Assembly (NCBI GenBank): GCA_039969155.1
Contig: JBDVOJ010000099.1
Location: forward strand, 17,729-81,728
DNA length: 64,000 bases
Source: GCA-002733465 sp039969155
GTDB lineage: Bacteria > Pseudomonadota > Gammaproteobacteria > Enterobacterales > Kangiellaceae
Direction of reading: 5' to 3'
Shown here: one piece after another, positions 9,231 to 19,054 of the stretch
Layout: each line of letters starts with the position of its first letter
Position numbering within the stretch: position 1 is the stretch's first letter
Notes under the pieces: model-generated
Database searches by the model: none
Seen by the model: the letters and a program-made list of their open reading frames with translations, nothing else
What the model was told of the DNA's origin: nothing
Translations under genes and position numbers: made by a program

Positions 9231-9817
9231 TGAAGTTAACCATCAATAATCAACGTGGCGTGTCTCTAATTGAAATTCTGGTCACAACATTAATACTAGG
9301 TATTGGTTTGCTTGGTGTTGCTTCGCTACAAGTCGCCAGTGTCAGTAGTAATCAGGAAGGTTTTTTCAGTTCCCAAGCTACCTCTATCGCTGAAGAGTTA
9401 TCTTCAAGGATTAGGGCGTCAAAAGTAGCAGAAATGATCCCAGGTAGTACCTTAACTCACAATGCCTATATAGCAAATTACGTCGATGCAGATGGTTTTG
9501 AATGTGACGCGGGTCCTGCAATGTACTGTAGAGCAAACATGGGAGCTGATCCTGATGTTGGTTGTAGTGATGGTGTTAACGATTTACAGGATGTGACTAC
9601 TTTTGATAAATGGGATATATGTAAAATTGCGGAAAATACTTTACCTGGTGGTAAAGTCAGAGTTCTAAGTTCTGGTTGGCGATTATCAGTTGTTGTCGAA
9701 TGGGACTCTGCTAAAGCAAGAGCGGATTTGGGACAAGAAACCAATATTAATACTGATTGTGCCGCGTTAATTGGCGACGCTGAGAAGAATTGTATCATCC
9801 TCGAGATTTTACCCTAA
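9230..9817 (+). CDS. pilV: Type IV pilus minor pilin PilV
   Basis: 195 residues. The leader MKLTINNQRG is followed by VSLIEILVTTLILGIGLLGV, a prepilin-peptidase site and hydrophobic helix with the conserved Glu at +5. ASLQ after the helix and the S-S-N-Q-E region match the PilV family. PilV, with PilW, PilX and FimU, forms the minor-pilin priming complex that recruits PilY1. Several cysteines (near GFECDAG, MYCRAN, VGCSDG) probably form disulfides. The start codon overlaps the fimT-like stop and the stop overlaps the pilW start (TAATG), so translation is likely coupled. Confidence 0.9.
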   Translation: MKLTINNQRGVSLIEILVTTLILGIGLLGVASLQVASVSSNQEGFFSSQATSIAEELSSRIRASKVAEMIPGSTLTHNAYIANYVDADGFECDAGPAMYCRANMGADPDVGCSDGVNDLQDVTTFDKWDICKIAENTLPGGKVRVLSSGWRLSVVVEWDSAKARADLGQETNINTDCAALIGDAEKNCIILEILP

Positions 9818-10632
9818 TGATGAATTTACCTAAGCATAATTTAACGATGAAAACGACCATGCCTAGTCGAGCGCAAGGCGGTTTTACTATTGTAGAACTC
9901 ATGATTGCGGGATTGTTGGGAATCATATTAACGGCTGGAGTCATTCAACTATTCATTGGATCTAATAGAAACTATTCGCTGCAAGACGAACTGGCTAATG
10001 TTCAAGAAGATGGCCGCTTTGCTTTGATATTTTTAGAAAATGAAATTCAACGAGGAGGCTGGATTGATGACTTTAATCGGGAAGTGCCTCCTGCGATTGA
10101 TTTAAACAATAGTTCTGATGGAGTCAGTGATCGAATAGCCGTTTCATATGCCTTACCTCCAGATAGTAGAGACTGTAACGGGTCAGTTGTTGCGGATGGG
10201 CTGATTGTGAATCAGTTTTTTGTCGGAGGTGCTTCTGGAGAAGAATTAATGTGCCTTGGTAATGGCGGTGGTTCTGCTCAACCACTAATTGACGGAGTAA
10301 AGAACTTTCAAGTGTTGTACGGGGTAGAAACCAATGGAATATGCCCGGACGGCGCAGTTAATCAATATATGACTCATGATCAAATAAATGCGGCAGGTGG
10401 CAGTATTGTGATTGTATCTGCTCGCGTCGCATTATTACTAGCAAGTGAAGATGATGTGCTTTCTACTGCAGTGTCACACACGCATGACCTGTTAGACACA
10501 CAAATGACTACTAACGACAAGCTGGCTTATCGAACATTTCAACAGACAATCTATATGCCCAATGCTATTTATGCAACCGCAGGGAATCCGGAAATGGCCA
10601 TTACCTGTCGTGCTGATCAAGTTGGAACTTAG
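9817..10632 (+). CDS. pilW: Type IV pilus minor pilin PilW
   Basis: 271 residues from the ATG at 9817, which overlaps the pilV stop (TAATG). An upstream in-frame TTG at 9790 is less likely. The leader is long (about 24 residues) and ends in AQGG, followed by FTIVELMIAGLLGIILTAGV, the prepilin signal with Glu5. The downstream region (LQDELANVQEDGRFALIFLENEIQRGG) is the PilW signature. It belongs to the pilus tip/priming complex. A 39-bp gap leads to pilX. Confidence 0.9.
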   Translation: MMNLPKHNLTMKTTMPSRAQGGFTIVELMIAGLLGIILTAGVIQLFIGSNRNYSLQDELANVQEDGRFALIFLENEIQRGGWIDDFNREVPPAIDLNNSSDGVSDRIAVSYALPPDSRDCNGSVVADGLIVNQFFVGGASGEELMCLGNGGGSAQPLIDGVKNFQVLYGVETNGICPDGAVNQYMTHDQINAAGGSIVIVSARVALLLASEDDVLSTAVSHTHDLLDTQMTTNDKLAYRTFQQTIYMPNAIYATAGNPEMAITCRADQVGT

Positions 10633-10671
10633 TAGTGAGTTTAATGTTGACCTGATGATTGGACTTTATAA

Positions 10672-11217
10672 ATGAAAAAGAATTTAAAGATAAATACAAA
10701 TAGCTTCGGAAATAAACAGTCTGGTGCTGCTTTATTCATTAGTTTGATTATGCTGATTGCGCTAACAATTATCGGCCTTTCTGCTGCCAATAGAAGTAAT
10801 TTGCAAGAAAGAATGGCGAGTAATTTACATATCCAGAACTTAGCTTTTAATGCTGCGGAAAGCGCAGTCGGTGGTTTTGTGGTTGATTCTTATACAGGAA
10901 ATAAATTAGACCCTTCTCATGTTCTTTATGATCTCCGGATAAACGAGACATTAAGTAATGTTTGCTATGACGCTACCGGTACTCGTTTACCGTGTGGTGG
11001 TGTCTATCTAGATGGTGATAAACAGGGCGCGATTGAAGCTGAATTAGAAGTGACAGTTTTGCAAAAATGTAATCCGAGAGCCTGTGGGGGATTCACTCTA
11101 GGTAGTAATGCATCGGGAAGTATCGGGTGTCGTGTTTATCAAATTGAAGGAACTGGAAAAGTAGGTGTTAAAGAGGAACGAAGTACTCTGTGGGCCTATG
11201 AAGTAACGACTTGTTAA
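10672..11217 (+). CDS. pilX: Type IV pilus minor pilin PilX
   Basis: 181 residues. The N-terminal SGAALFISLIMLIALTIIGLS helix lacks the usual Glu5, which is known for PilX, the GspK-like tip pilin. It is followed by ANRSNLQERMASNLHIQNLAFNAAESA, the PilX N-terminal family motif. Paired cysteines are present (LQKCNPRACGG and a C-terminal Cys). It lies between pilW and pilY1 in the same operon. Confidence 0.9.
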   Translation: MKKNLKINTNSFGNKQSGAALFISLIMLIALTIIGLSAANRSNLQERMASNLHIQNLAFNAAESAVGGFVVDSYTGNKLDPSHVLYDLRINETLSNVCYDATGTRLPCGGVYLDGDKQGAIEAELEVTVLQKCNPRACGGFTLGSNASGSIGCRVYQIEGTGKVGVKEERSTLWAYEVTTC

Positions 11218-11289
11218 TGTCAGTTACGGTTAACCTAACTTATGTTGTTTTAATTAAGGAATGATTAAAGAAGTTTTATCGAGGTAATT

Positions 11290-14200
11290 ATGAAAAAGTT
11301 TAATAGATTTTCAAAGATAGTTTTAGCAACTTTCATCTACACAGCTGCCAGTTTACAGTCTGCCGTTGGCGATGATACTGAAATATTTTTTGCACCAGCA
11401 GATGATGTCGACGGAATCTACCCAAATATCATGTTTATCATCGATAGCTCTGGAAGTATGGGGTGGGGAGTTGACGGAACTACTGACTCTAGAATGGAAG
11501 TCGTACAAGATGTAATGGACGAAGTTCTTACAGAAATTACTAATGTTAACGCTGGCTTAATGAGATTCAATAATGGTAAGCCTGGACCGGTTCTTTATCC
11601 AGTACTGAATATTGACAAAGAAGCTACTCCTACAGCATTTCAAACTGTAACTGATGGAAGCAATGATGGTAGTGAGGCAAATACCACCACTGTAGATTTG
11701 ACCAGTCAAACTTTGCAGTTTAATGGAACAAATGATTTTGTGGCAGTAAGGTTTGAAGATTTAAATGTTCCTCAAGGTGCGACCATTCTTTCTGCAAGTG
11801 TGGTTTTTACTGCTGATAGAGATGCGGCTGGTGCAGCTAATATAAAGATTGGCGCCGAAAAAGTAGATTCCGCACCGCCGTTATCCGATAGTCTTGCAGA
11901 CATAAGTTTGCGTTCTGTTAATCACACGTCTACTACTGTTGTATGGAATTTAGAGGATTGGACTGCTGGAAATACTTATGCAACTGACGATATCTCTGCT
12001 GTTCTTGAAGAGGTTACCGACCAAGCAGGTTGGTGTGGTGGCAATGACCTGGTGCTGTTTTTTAAGAATCAGTCTGGCGCAACTCGAAATGCATATAGTA
12101 AAGAAGGAATTGACGCAAACCCTCCCGCTGATGCGGATGACCCGTTCACCATTTTCGCCCCTAGAATCAAGGTCGAATATTCGCAATCATTTGACGCGTC
12201 TGCGAGCAAGTGTATGTCGAATGAAGCAGTTTCTCAAATTAGCTCTCAAGCCCATGATTTTGAAGTCGAAAGTGATGGAGACGTTAATAATGTCAATTCT
12301 CCTGATTTAGCGCTCTATTACGAAGGGAGTGATCCTCAACTTGGTGTGGGATTAATATTCCAAAATATAAAAGTTCCAAAAGATGCCACGATTAAATATG
12401 CGTACATTGATTTCGTTGCCAAAAACTCCACTAATGGCGCGGTCACTACTGAAATTAACATCGCTAATGCTGGCAATATTTCTAATCCTGATACAGCCTA
12501 CTTGGCCGGTGAACCGCCTAGTGGCGCATTGATCGCTGGACCGACTTGGAATACTGATGATGACTGGGTAGCCAATCAAGGCTATCGTACTCCAGATCTT
12601 TCCGCTTTGATTAGTGCGGTAGTTAGTCGCGCTGATTGGAGCTTAGATAATAGTATGGGATTCTATTTCAAAGGTTCTGCTGGTTACCATGAAGCGCATT
12701 CTTATTCTTCGCCAGGGAAAGCTCCTAAGTTAAGAATTGGCTTTGAAGGAGAGTGGCAGCCTGGTGTGAATACCATTCGTGATGATCTAAAAGCCGCGGT
12801 GGCTGGACTTGTGCCATCTGGTGGAACGCCGATCAGTGGTACTATGGCGGAAGCAGGCAGTTACTTTAAAGGTGACCCAGTATTTTACGGTGCGAGTAGA
12901 AATAACAATCGTTACAGTCGTGTTAGTCATGAGCTTTCATACACTGCCGACGGGACTGTAATTCGAGATAGTCGTTGTACTGATGATAATTTAGATAGCT
13001 CAAATTGTGCATCCGAAGTAGTAAGCGGATCACCTAGTTATGTTTCTCCCATTACTGAGTCGTGTCAAACTAACCATATTGTTTATTTGACGGATGGTGC
13101 TTCAAACTCTCATTTAGGTTCAACCAATACTATTTATAGTAATTGGAGTAACGGCGGTACGTGTAGTAGTAGTAACGGCGGTAATGATTGCTCTGTCAAA
13201 ATGGCGGCATGGTTACATACTAATGATGTCGCTCCTGGTATTCCTGGAGTTCAGACGGTTACTACCAATATGATCGGTTTCGGGCCTGGTGCAGATCCGG
13301 TATTGATGAAAAATATGGCCGTCGCAGGAGGCGGTGGGTATTACTCGCCTTCTGATCGAGCAACGTTAATTGAAGATATTACCAGTATCATTAATGATAT
13401 CACCAATGTTAATACGACTTTCGTAACCTCAGGTGTAACAGTAAACCAATACAACCGATTGACTCATAATGATCAACTCTATTTTTCATTATTTACTCCG
13501 CAAGCTGGTGTGACTTGGCCTGGAAATATTAAACGATATAAACTATCTGGTGGTGATATTGTTGATGCTAATGGCGATTCAGCCATTAACCCGCTTAACT
13601 CCGAATTTAAGGATGAAGCATCGAGCTTCTGGGGTGGTATTGTTGATGGTAATGACGTAACAAGAGGGGGAACTGCTGAACAGTTTGGTAAAAATAGAAG
13701 TTTATATACCGATATTGGCGGTAATAATTTAATTAGTACCGAGAATAAAGTTCAGGATTCTAATGCGTCAATTACAGCCGAGCTTTTGGGTGGTGTAACA
13801 CCATTACGTCGAACGACTATTCTTGATTGGGCCGAAGGCTATGATGTTAGTGACCCAGCTTATGACCCTGCCGACGCATCAAGCTTAACTTCGACTCCTG
13901 CGCGAAAAGATTTAGGTGACCCGCTGCATTCACAACCGACAGTTCTTCAATATAACAGCCCTTCGGCAACGACCAGGATATATGTTGGGACTAATCATGG
14001 GTATTTGCATTCATTTGATGCAGATGATGGTGAAGAAAAGTGGGCCTATATTCCACAGGAGCTTTTATCTCAATTGGATACTGTTGTTGAAAACCCGAAT
14101 GGATCTAAGGTATACGGTCTTGACGGCTCGGCGGCAATTCATTTGATAGATGGCAATAATAATGGAGCAGTAGACTCTGGCGATAGGGCATTGTTATACA

Positions 14201-15402
14201 TTGGTCAACGACGCGGAGGCAAAAATTATTATGCGGTCGATATCACCAATCCAGACTCTCCAGAACTGTTGTTTAAGATCGAAGGTGGAACTGGCGATTT
14301 CGATAAGTTAGGTCAATCTTGGTCTACGCCTACCATTGCAAAAATGAACTTGTCAGGAGTTAATTCTGATAAATTAGTGATGATTTTTGGTGGTGGTTAT
14401 GACGAAGGTCAAGACACCGAAGGTGTGGTTGCTAGGACAGATACTGTCGGTAATACCGTTTTTATCGTTGATGCTTATGATGGAAGTTTATTGTGGAGCT
14501 CTGCGGCAGACACAGAAGCGCATGGTGGACTAGCTGGCCCTATCGCTACTATGAATAGTGTCCCGTCACAAGTGACAGCCTTTGATTTGAATGAAGATGA
14601 ATTGATTGATCACATGTATGTGACAGACACTAAAGCGCAAGTTTTTCGATTTGATGTAGATAATGATACCGGTGAGATTAAAGGTGGTCGAATCGCGCAT
14701 TTAAATGGCGTTGCGCTATCGGAAAATCGACGTATGTATTATTCGCCAGATGTCGCGCTAATTCGTCAAGTAGGAGATAGTTTTATTTCGGTTGCAATTG
14801 GCTCAGGATATCGAGCGCATCCACTTAATACTGAAGTGACTGATCACTTTTTTGTTCTAAAAGACAAAGGTGCTCTATCAGGTACTTTCGACATGGACGC
14901 AAGTATCATAGACCTGCAAGATGTAACATCGCTTGCTGATGCAGATAATAATGGAGTATCAGATGCTGTCGAGCTTCTGAACGACGTTACTGGAACTAAG
15001 AAGGGTTGGTATATAAGTTTCGATGCGGTTGGTGAGAAAGTCATCGAACGTTCTGTCACATTCAATAATGCCGTTATCTTTACCAGCTATATTCCACCTG
15101 GAGCAACCGGAGACGTTTGTCAGGCAGCTGCCGGTGGCGGTCGAGTTTATGCACTGAACATCCTTAATGGTAATCCGTATGTAGATACTAATACCGATGG
15201 TACGTTGAACGAGTCGGATAGATACGCCGAACTACCGGGTGGTGGTATCGCACCTCCACCGCAAGTGTTGCTTGAGGGGGATGGAGATGCGAGCTCCGGG
15301 GGGGTTACTCCAAGACTATGTATCGGTACCAAGTGTAACTTCGATATCTTGCCTCCACTCTCTGATGGGTTGATGGGAATAAAGTGGCGACGAGAAGAGT
15401 AA
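11290..15402 (+). CDS. pilY1: Type IV pilus tip adhesin/biogenesis factor PilY1 with a split VWA domain
   Basis: 1370 residues with an N-terminal signal peptide (hydrophobic to about residue 25). PilY1 sits at the pilus tip, controls extension and retraction, and acts in surface adhesion and sensing. A VWA domain begins at residues 48-60 with the MIDAS DxSxS motif (FIIDSSGSMGWG). It is interrupted by about 375 residues (112-490) holding two similar beta-rich modules (about 130-298 and 318-486). The VWA resumes with the MIDAS Thr region GGTPISGTMAEA (511-522) and IVYLTDGAS. The C-terminal half is the PilY1 beta-propeller, starting at LGDPLHSQPTVLQY and containing candidate Ca2+ loops (DGNNNGAVDSGD, DLNEDELID, DADNNGVSDAVE). 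Ends in a Cys-bearing tail. The C-terminal domain makes the assignment firm. Confidence 0.95.
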   Translation: MKKFNRFSKIVLATFIYTAASLQSAVGDDTEIFFAPADDVDGIYPNIMFIIDSSGSMGWGVDGTTDSRMEVVQDVMDEVLTEITNVNAGLMRFNNGKPGPVLYPVLNIDKEATPTAFQTVTDGSNDGSEANTTTVDLTSQTLQFNGTNDFVAVRFEDLNVPQGATILSASVVFTADRDAAGAANIKIGAEKVDSAPPLSDSLADISLRSVNHTSTTVVWNLEDWTAGNTYATDDISAVLEEVTDQAGWCGGNDLVLFFKNQSGATRNAYSKEGIDANPPADADDPFTIFAPRIKVEYSQSFDASASKCMSNEAVSQISSQAHDFEVESDGDVNNVNSPDLALYYEGSDPQLGVGLIFQNIKVPKDATIKYAYIDFVAKNSTNGAVTTEINIANAGNISNPDTAYLAGEPPSGALIAGPTWNTDDDWVANQGYRTPDLSALISAVVSRADWSLDNSMGFYFKGSAGYHEAHSYSSPGKAPKLRIGFEGEWQPGVNTIRDDLKAAVAGLVPSGGTPISGTMAEAGSYFKGDPVFYGASRNNNRYSRVSHELSYTADGTVIRDSRCTDDNLDSSNCASEVVSGSPSYVSPITESCQTNHIVYLTDGASNSHLGSTNTIYSNWSNGGTCSSSNGGNDCSVKMAAWLHTNDVAPGIPGVQTVTTNMIGFGPGADPVLMKNMAVAGGGGYYSPSDRATLIEDITSIINDITNVNTTFVTSGVTVNQYNRLTHNDQLYFSLFTPQAGVTWPGNIKRYKLSGGDIVDANGDSAINPLNSEFKDEASSFWGGIVDGNDVTRGGTAEQFGKNRSLYTDIGGNNLISTENKVQDSNASITAELLGGVTPLRRTTILDWAEGYDVSDPAYDPADASSLTSTPARKDLGDPLHSQPTVLQYNSPSATTRIYVGTNHGYLHSFDADDGEEKWAYIPQELLSQLDTVVENPNGSKVYGLDGSAAIHLIDGNNNGAVDSGDRALLYIGQRRGGKNYYAVDITNPDSPELLFKIEGGTGDFDKLGQSWSTPTIAKMNLSGVNSDKLVMIFGGGYDEGQDTEGVVARTDTVGNTVFIVDAYDGSLLWSSAADTEAHGGLAGPIATMNSVPSQVTAFDLNEDELIDHMYVTDTKAQVFRFDVDNDTGEIKGGRIAHLNGVALSENRRMYYSPDVALIRQVGDSFISVAIGSGYRAHPLNTEVTDHFFVLKDKGALSGTFDMDASIIDLQDVTSLADADNNGVSDAVELLNDVTGTKKGWYISFDAVGEKVIERSVTFNNAVIFTSYIPPGATGDVCQAAAGGGRVYALNILNGNPYVDTNTDGTLNESDRYAELPGGGIAPPPQVLLEGDGDASSGGVTPRLCIGTKCNFDILPPLSDGLMGIKWRREE

Positions 15403-15465
15403 CTGACTATAGTTACTCAATAGGCTTAATGTTAGAACTGAGTTAAACGAAAGGTAAGGTAGTTT

Positions 15466-15879
15466 ATGAAAAAGTATTGGAGCGGTTTTACTTTAGTGGA
15501 ACTAATGATTGTAGTAGCGATCGTTGGCATTATTGCCTCAATTGCTTATCCTTCATACAGTGAATATGTTACTCGCTCTAAAAGAGGGGATGCGATGAGT
15601 GCTTTAATGTTGGCGTCTCAGGCAATGGAGCGGTACCGTTCTAATCCTCCCTATAGTTATGACGTGCCAGCGTTGTCTGATATTTTTGCTACTCAAGTAC
15701 CCGTAGAAGGAGGTACAGCTTACTATAATCTGACACTGACTAGCGATGCTACCTCATATACGCTCACCGCGACTCCTACGGGAAGCATGTCGGGCAAGAA
15801 AACACTGACTTTAACTAATACTGGTGCAAGAACTTGGGGGGGAGACGGTTGCTGGCCTGAGTCAGGAAGCACGTGTTAA
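15466..15879 (+). CDS. pilE: Type IV pilin PilE-like minor pilin
   Basis: 137 residues. Prepilin signal SGFTLVELMIVVAIVGIIAS, cleaved after Gly7, Glu5 present, followed by the pilin helix (YPSYSEYVTRSKRGDAMSALMLASQAMERY). The last of the six pilus genes, matching PilE of the fimU-pilVWXY1E cluster, where it acts as a minor, not major, pilin. C-terminal cysteines (GDGCWPE ... STC) form the expected D-region pair. A strong terminator follows. Confidence 0.9.
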   Translation: MKKYWSGFTLVELMIVVAIVGIIASIAYPSYSEYVTRSKRGDAMSALMLASQAMERYRSNPPYSYDVPALSDIFATQVPVEGGTAYYNLTLTSDATSYTLTATPTGSMSGKKTLTLTNTGARTWGGDGCWPESGSTC

Positions 15880-15898
15880 AACGCTTAAACTCGACTCC

Positions 15899-15932
15899 AA
15901 AAAAAAGAGAAGCGGTTGCTTCTCTTTTTTTT
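15899..15932. terminator. Bidirectional terminator, pilus operon / secreted unknown
   Basis: Perfect stem 15899-15913 with 15918-15932 (AGAGAAGC/GCTTCTCT core flanked by A- and T-runs), loop GGTT. Sits between convergent genes and can serve both. Confidence 0.9.
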
Positions 15933-15947
15933 GGTCAAACAGCTGTC

Positions 15948-16493
15948 TTAGAACATTTGAGGAGTAGTTAAAACACTCTTCATTTCTTTACCATCCCAAA
16001 GATAAAATTGAGTCATCCCTTCAAAGTCAGATACCTGTAATGAATACTTCAGATTATTAACAGGCATTGTTTTTTTAGTAAAATTATTTAGCTGAGCGGT
16101 AGGTAACCAGCGGATAAATGAACTAGCTGGCAGTTTGTCAGAGCGCGAGATTACCTTGAGCTGATAGCTTTGCCGGTTTGACATATACGCAACCAATTGA
16201 AATTCCGACCCAGACTTAACAAAAGCTATCCAATCTTCCTTTTTATCTCCGTTGTAGTCTTTTTGACTTTCCCAAGGACACATTAACTCCATAGAAGTAA
16301 CAAATTGCATTAGTTTATCACTTGGTTTAAACCTTAATCGTTCGTGATTAGTTTGTTCTGTTTTCTTGAATTGTTCAAATAGCTCTGATTGGCAGTATTG
16401 ACCTGACTTAATTTCAGCACTCAACTCCTCACTTTGAACCGTTGTAATGCTAATAAGCGAAAGTGGGAGAAGGGACAAAATCACGTTTTTCAT
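15948..16493 (-). CDS. Predicted secreted protein of unknown function
   Basis: 181 residues from the ATG at 16493 (RBS AAAGAGA). The longer frame starting at 16589 would put 32 extra residues before a clear signal peptide, so I reject that start. Signal peptide MKNVILSLLPLSLISITTVQS, then a soluble domain. A segment near DYNGDKKEDWIAFVKSG resembles the Asp-rich loop of FG-GAP/VCBS-type repeats, but only one copy is seen. No family recognised. Two cysteines (YCQSE, LMCPWE) could form a periplasmic disulfide. Convergent with the pilus operon and divergent from queA; no functional link is evident. Confidence 0.75.
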   Translation of the reverse strand: MKNVILSLLPLSLISITTVQSEELSAEIKSGQYCQSELFEQFKKTEQTNHERLRFKPSDKLMQFVTSMELMCPWESQKDYNGDKKEDWIAFVKSGSEFQLVAYMSNRQSYQLKVISRSDKLPASSFIRWLPTAQLNNFTKKTMPVNNLKYSLQVSDFEGMTQFYLWDGKEMKSVLTTPQMF

Positions 16494-16711
16494 ACTAAAT
16501 GATTCTCTTTTAGTGTAGGTAATTCTAATTATAGGGCTAAATGTAAAAAAGAAGCAGAAATAGCCGACAAATTCGCCTAAATAAAACAACTTATGGTGCT
16601 TTTCTGTTAGAATGCGCGGCTAATTTTTAGGATCTCAGTCTCTGAATACCCGGTAAATATCTAACTGGAGTAGATTGACATCTTGATTTAATTATTTGGA
16701 TTCAGATTTCA

Positions 16712-17770
16712 GTGTTAAAAAGTGACTTCCAGTTTGATCTACCTGCAGAGCTTATAGCGGAAAAGCCTTGCCCGAAACGATCTCAGAGTCGACTAATGGT
16801 TTGTAACCCTGTTGATAACCAACGAACTCACCAGCAATTCTTTGAATTCGTAAACTGTCTAAATCCTAATGATTGTTTAATTTTTAATAATACCAAAGTA
16901 ATCCCTGCTCGCTTAAATGGTAAGCGAGAGTCTGGGGGGAAAGTGGAGGTATTAATAGAAAGAGTAGGACTAGCGGACGATTCAGAAAGTTGCGTTGCGC
17001 AGGTAAGAGCTAGTAATACTCCAAAAAGTGGAACAAAGATCATCATCTCCGACCAATTTGAGCTAGAAGTTGTCGGTCGAGTCGATGGATTCTTTCAGCT
17101 GAAGAATTTATCTCAAAATCCGCTTGCTGAGTTAATTGATCAATATGGAGAGATGCCGTTACCTCCATATATTGAAAGAGCTGCAGATGAGAACGATAAA
17201 CAGCGTTATCAGACGGTTTATGCCAAAAACGCAGGCGCGGTAGCGGCTCCAACGGCGGGCTTACATTTTGATGAATCTTTGTTGGCAGAAATTAAGGCCA
17301 AACGAATTAAGCACGATTTTGTGACATTACATGTTGGAGCTGGAACTTTTTCACCGGTAAGAGTGGATGATGTTAGCGAGCACAAAATGCACTCCGAATG
17401 GTTCGAAGTCTCGGAATCTGTGGTTGAACTGGTAAAGCAAACTAGGGCAAATGGTGGACGAGTGATTGCCGTTGGCACGACTTCGGTTCGGTGCTTAGAA
17501 TCAGCATCCGTTTCAGGCGAAATAGCCGCCACTCGGGGTGAAACTGATATATTTATCACGCCTGGCTACGAGTTTAAGTCGGTTGATGGGTTAGTCACAA
17601 ATTTTCACTTATCAGAATCAACCTTGATTATGTTGGTGAGCGCATTTGCTGGTAGACGATTTGTAATGGAGAGTTATTTAGAAGCGATATCCCAGCGATA
17701 CCGCTTTTTTAGTTATGGCGATTCAATGTTCATTGAAAATAGAACGCCTGCCGATGAGGCCTTTGATTGA
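16712..17770 (+). CDS. queA: S-adenosylmethionine:tRNA ribosyltransferase-isomerase
   Basis: 352 residues, normal for QueA, which transfers the ribosyl part of SAM to preQ1 in tRNA to form epoxyqueuosine. Family signatures: SDFQFDLPAELIAEKP at the N-terminus, NNTKVIPARL, GAVAAPTAGLHF and FITPGYEF, and a C-terminal NFHLSESTLIMLVSAF. The start is GTG at 16712; there is no ATG nearby and the family N-terminus aligns there. It is followed by tgt after 65 bp, the usual queA-tgt-yajC-secDF arrangement. Confidence 0.96.
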   Translation: MLKSDFQFDLPAELIAEKPCPKRSQSRLMVCNPVDNQRTHQQFFEFVNCLNPNDCLIFNNTKVIPARLNGKRESGGKVEVLIERVGLADDSESCVAQVRASNTPKSGTKIIISDQFELEVVGRVDGFFQLKNLSQNPLAELIDQYGEMPLPPYIERAADENDKQRYQTVYAKNAGAVAAPTAGLHFDESLLAEIKAKRIKHDFVTLHVGAGTFSPVRVDDVSEHKMHSEWFEVSESVVELVKQTRANGGRVIAVGTTSVRCLESASVSGEIAATRGETDIFITPGYEFKSVDGLVTNFHLSESTLIMLVSAFAGRRFVMESYLEAISQRYRFFSYGDSMFIENRTPADEAFD

Positions 17771-17835
17771 TTGTTTTGCCGGATAGAATTGATGTTACCA
17801 GCCAATTAATCAGCAGTTTGAGACAATAAATTGAG

Positions 17836-18963
17836 ATGAAATACCAATTAATAAAAACGGATGGCGCTGCACGACGAGGTCGAATTGAGTTCGAACGTGG
17901 AACTATAGAAACCCCAGCATTCATGCCCGTTGGAACTTATGGTTCTGTTAAAGGTATGTCGCCGGAAAGGGTAAAGGAGACTGGGGCTGAAATTATTCTA
18001 GGTAATACCTTTCACCTAATGTTGCGGCCGGGAACTGAAATTATTCAAAAACACGGTGATTTACACGACTTTATGAATTGGCAGGGACCTATTTTGACCG
18101 ATTCGGGTGGTTTCCAGGTGTTTAGTCTGGGCGAGTTAAGAAAGATTTCAGAAAAGGGAGTGACTTTCCGATCACCTGTGAACGGTGATAAAGTGTTCCT
18201 AGGCCCAGAAGAATCAATGCAAGTACAGCGAGAACTTGGAGCTGATATTGTGATGATTTTTGATGAGTGCACTCCTTACCCGGCGACTTTTGAACAAGCA
18301 GAAATTTCAATGCAATTGAGCCTGAGATGGGCGGAACGCTCTAAGGTTGCTCATGCAGATAACCCCGCGGCATTGTTTGGAATTGTTCAGGGTGGAATGT
18401 ATCCCGAACTTCGTGATGTGTCCTTGAATGGGTTGGAGAAGCTGGGCTTTGATGGTTATGCCATTGGTGGGTTATCGGTAGGCGAATCTAAGCAAGAAAT
18501 GAAGCTCATTTTAGATAATTTGACGCCTAAAATGCCAAAGGATAAGCCTCGTTATTTAATGGGAGTGGGCAAACCCGAGGATTTAGTCGAATCGGTTCGA
18601 CGCGGAATTGATATGTTCGATTGCGTGATGCCGACTCGAAATGCCAGAAACGGCCACTTGTTTACTCGAACAGGTGTTGTAAGATTGCGAAACAGCCCTA
18701 ATAAAAGAGATTCTGGGCCAATAGATGAGGCATGTGGCTGTTACACCTGCCGGAATTATAGCAGAGCGTATCTACATCACATGGACAAATGTGGAGAGAT
18801 GTTTGGTGCTGAATTGGCAACCATTCATAATTTACACTATTACCAAGATCTCATGCGAGGATTGCGAAACGCTATTGAAAGCGGTACATTCAACGACTTT
18901 GTTAAAGAATTTTATGCACTCAGAGGAATGGAAGTTCCAAAGCTCGAGACACAATCTATTTAG
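17836..18963 (+). CDS. tgt: Queuine/preQ1 tRNA-guanine transglycosylase
   Basis: 375 residues. Tgt exchanges G34 of GUN-anticodon tRNAs for preQ1. Catalytic Asp89 lies in LTDSGGFQVFSLG and the nucleophile Asp in FDCVMPTRNARNG (about 264). The zinc site is CGCYTC with downstream histidine in RAYLHHM. GIVQGGMYPELR and YAIGGLSVGE are the substrate-binding motifs. With QueA it forms the late queuosine pathway; the upstream precursor genes are not in this window. Confidence 0.97.
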   Translation: MKYQLIKTDGAARRGRIEFERGTIETPAFMPVGTYGSVKGMSPERVKETGAEIILGNTFHLMLRPGTEIIQKHGDLHDFMNWQGPILTDSGGFQVFSLGELRKISEKGVTFRSPVNGDKVFLGPEESMQVQRELGADIVMIFDECTPYPATFEQAEISMQLSLRWAERSKVAHADNPAALFGIVQGGMYPELRDVSLNGLEKLGFDGYAIGGLSVGESKQEMKLILDNLTPKMPKDKPRYLMGVGKPEDLVESVRRGIDMFDCVMPTRNARNGHLFTRTGVVRLRNSPNKRDSGPIDEACGCYTCRNYSRAYLHHMDKCGEMFGAELATIHNLHYYQDLMRGLRNAIESGTFNDFVKEFYALRGMEVPKLETQSI

Positions 18964-19054
18964 TTTTGAAATTTGAAGCCCCACTGACAGTTTTAATTAA
19001 ATACTTACGCTGAGTTGAATCAGCAAAGAAACAATAAAAAGAGGAAAAAAGATA

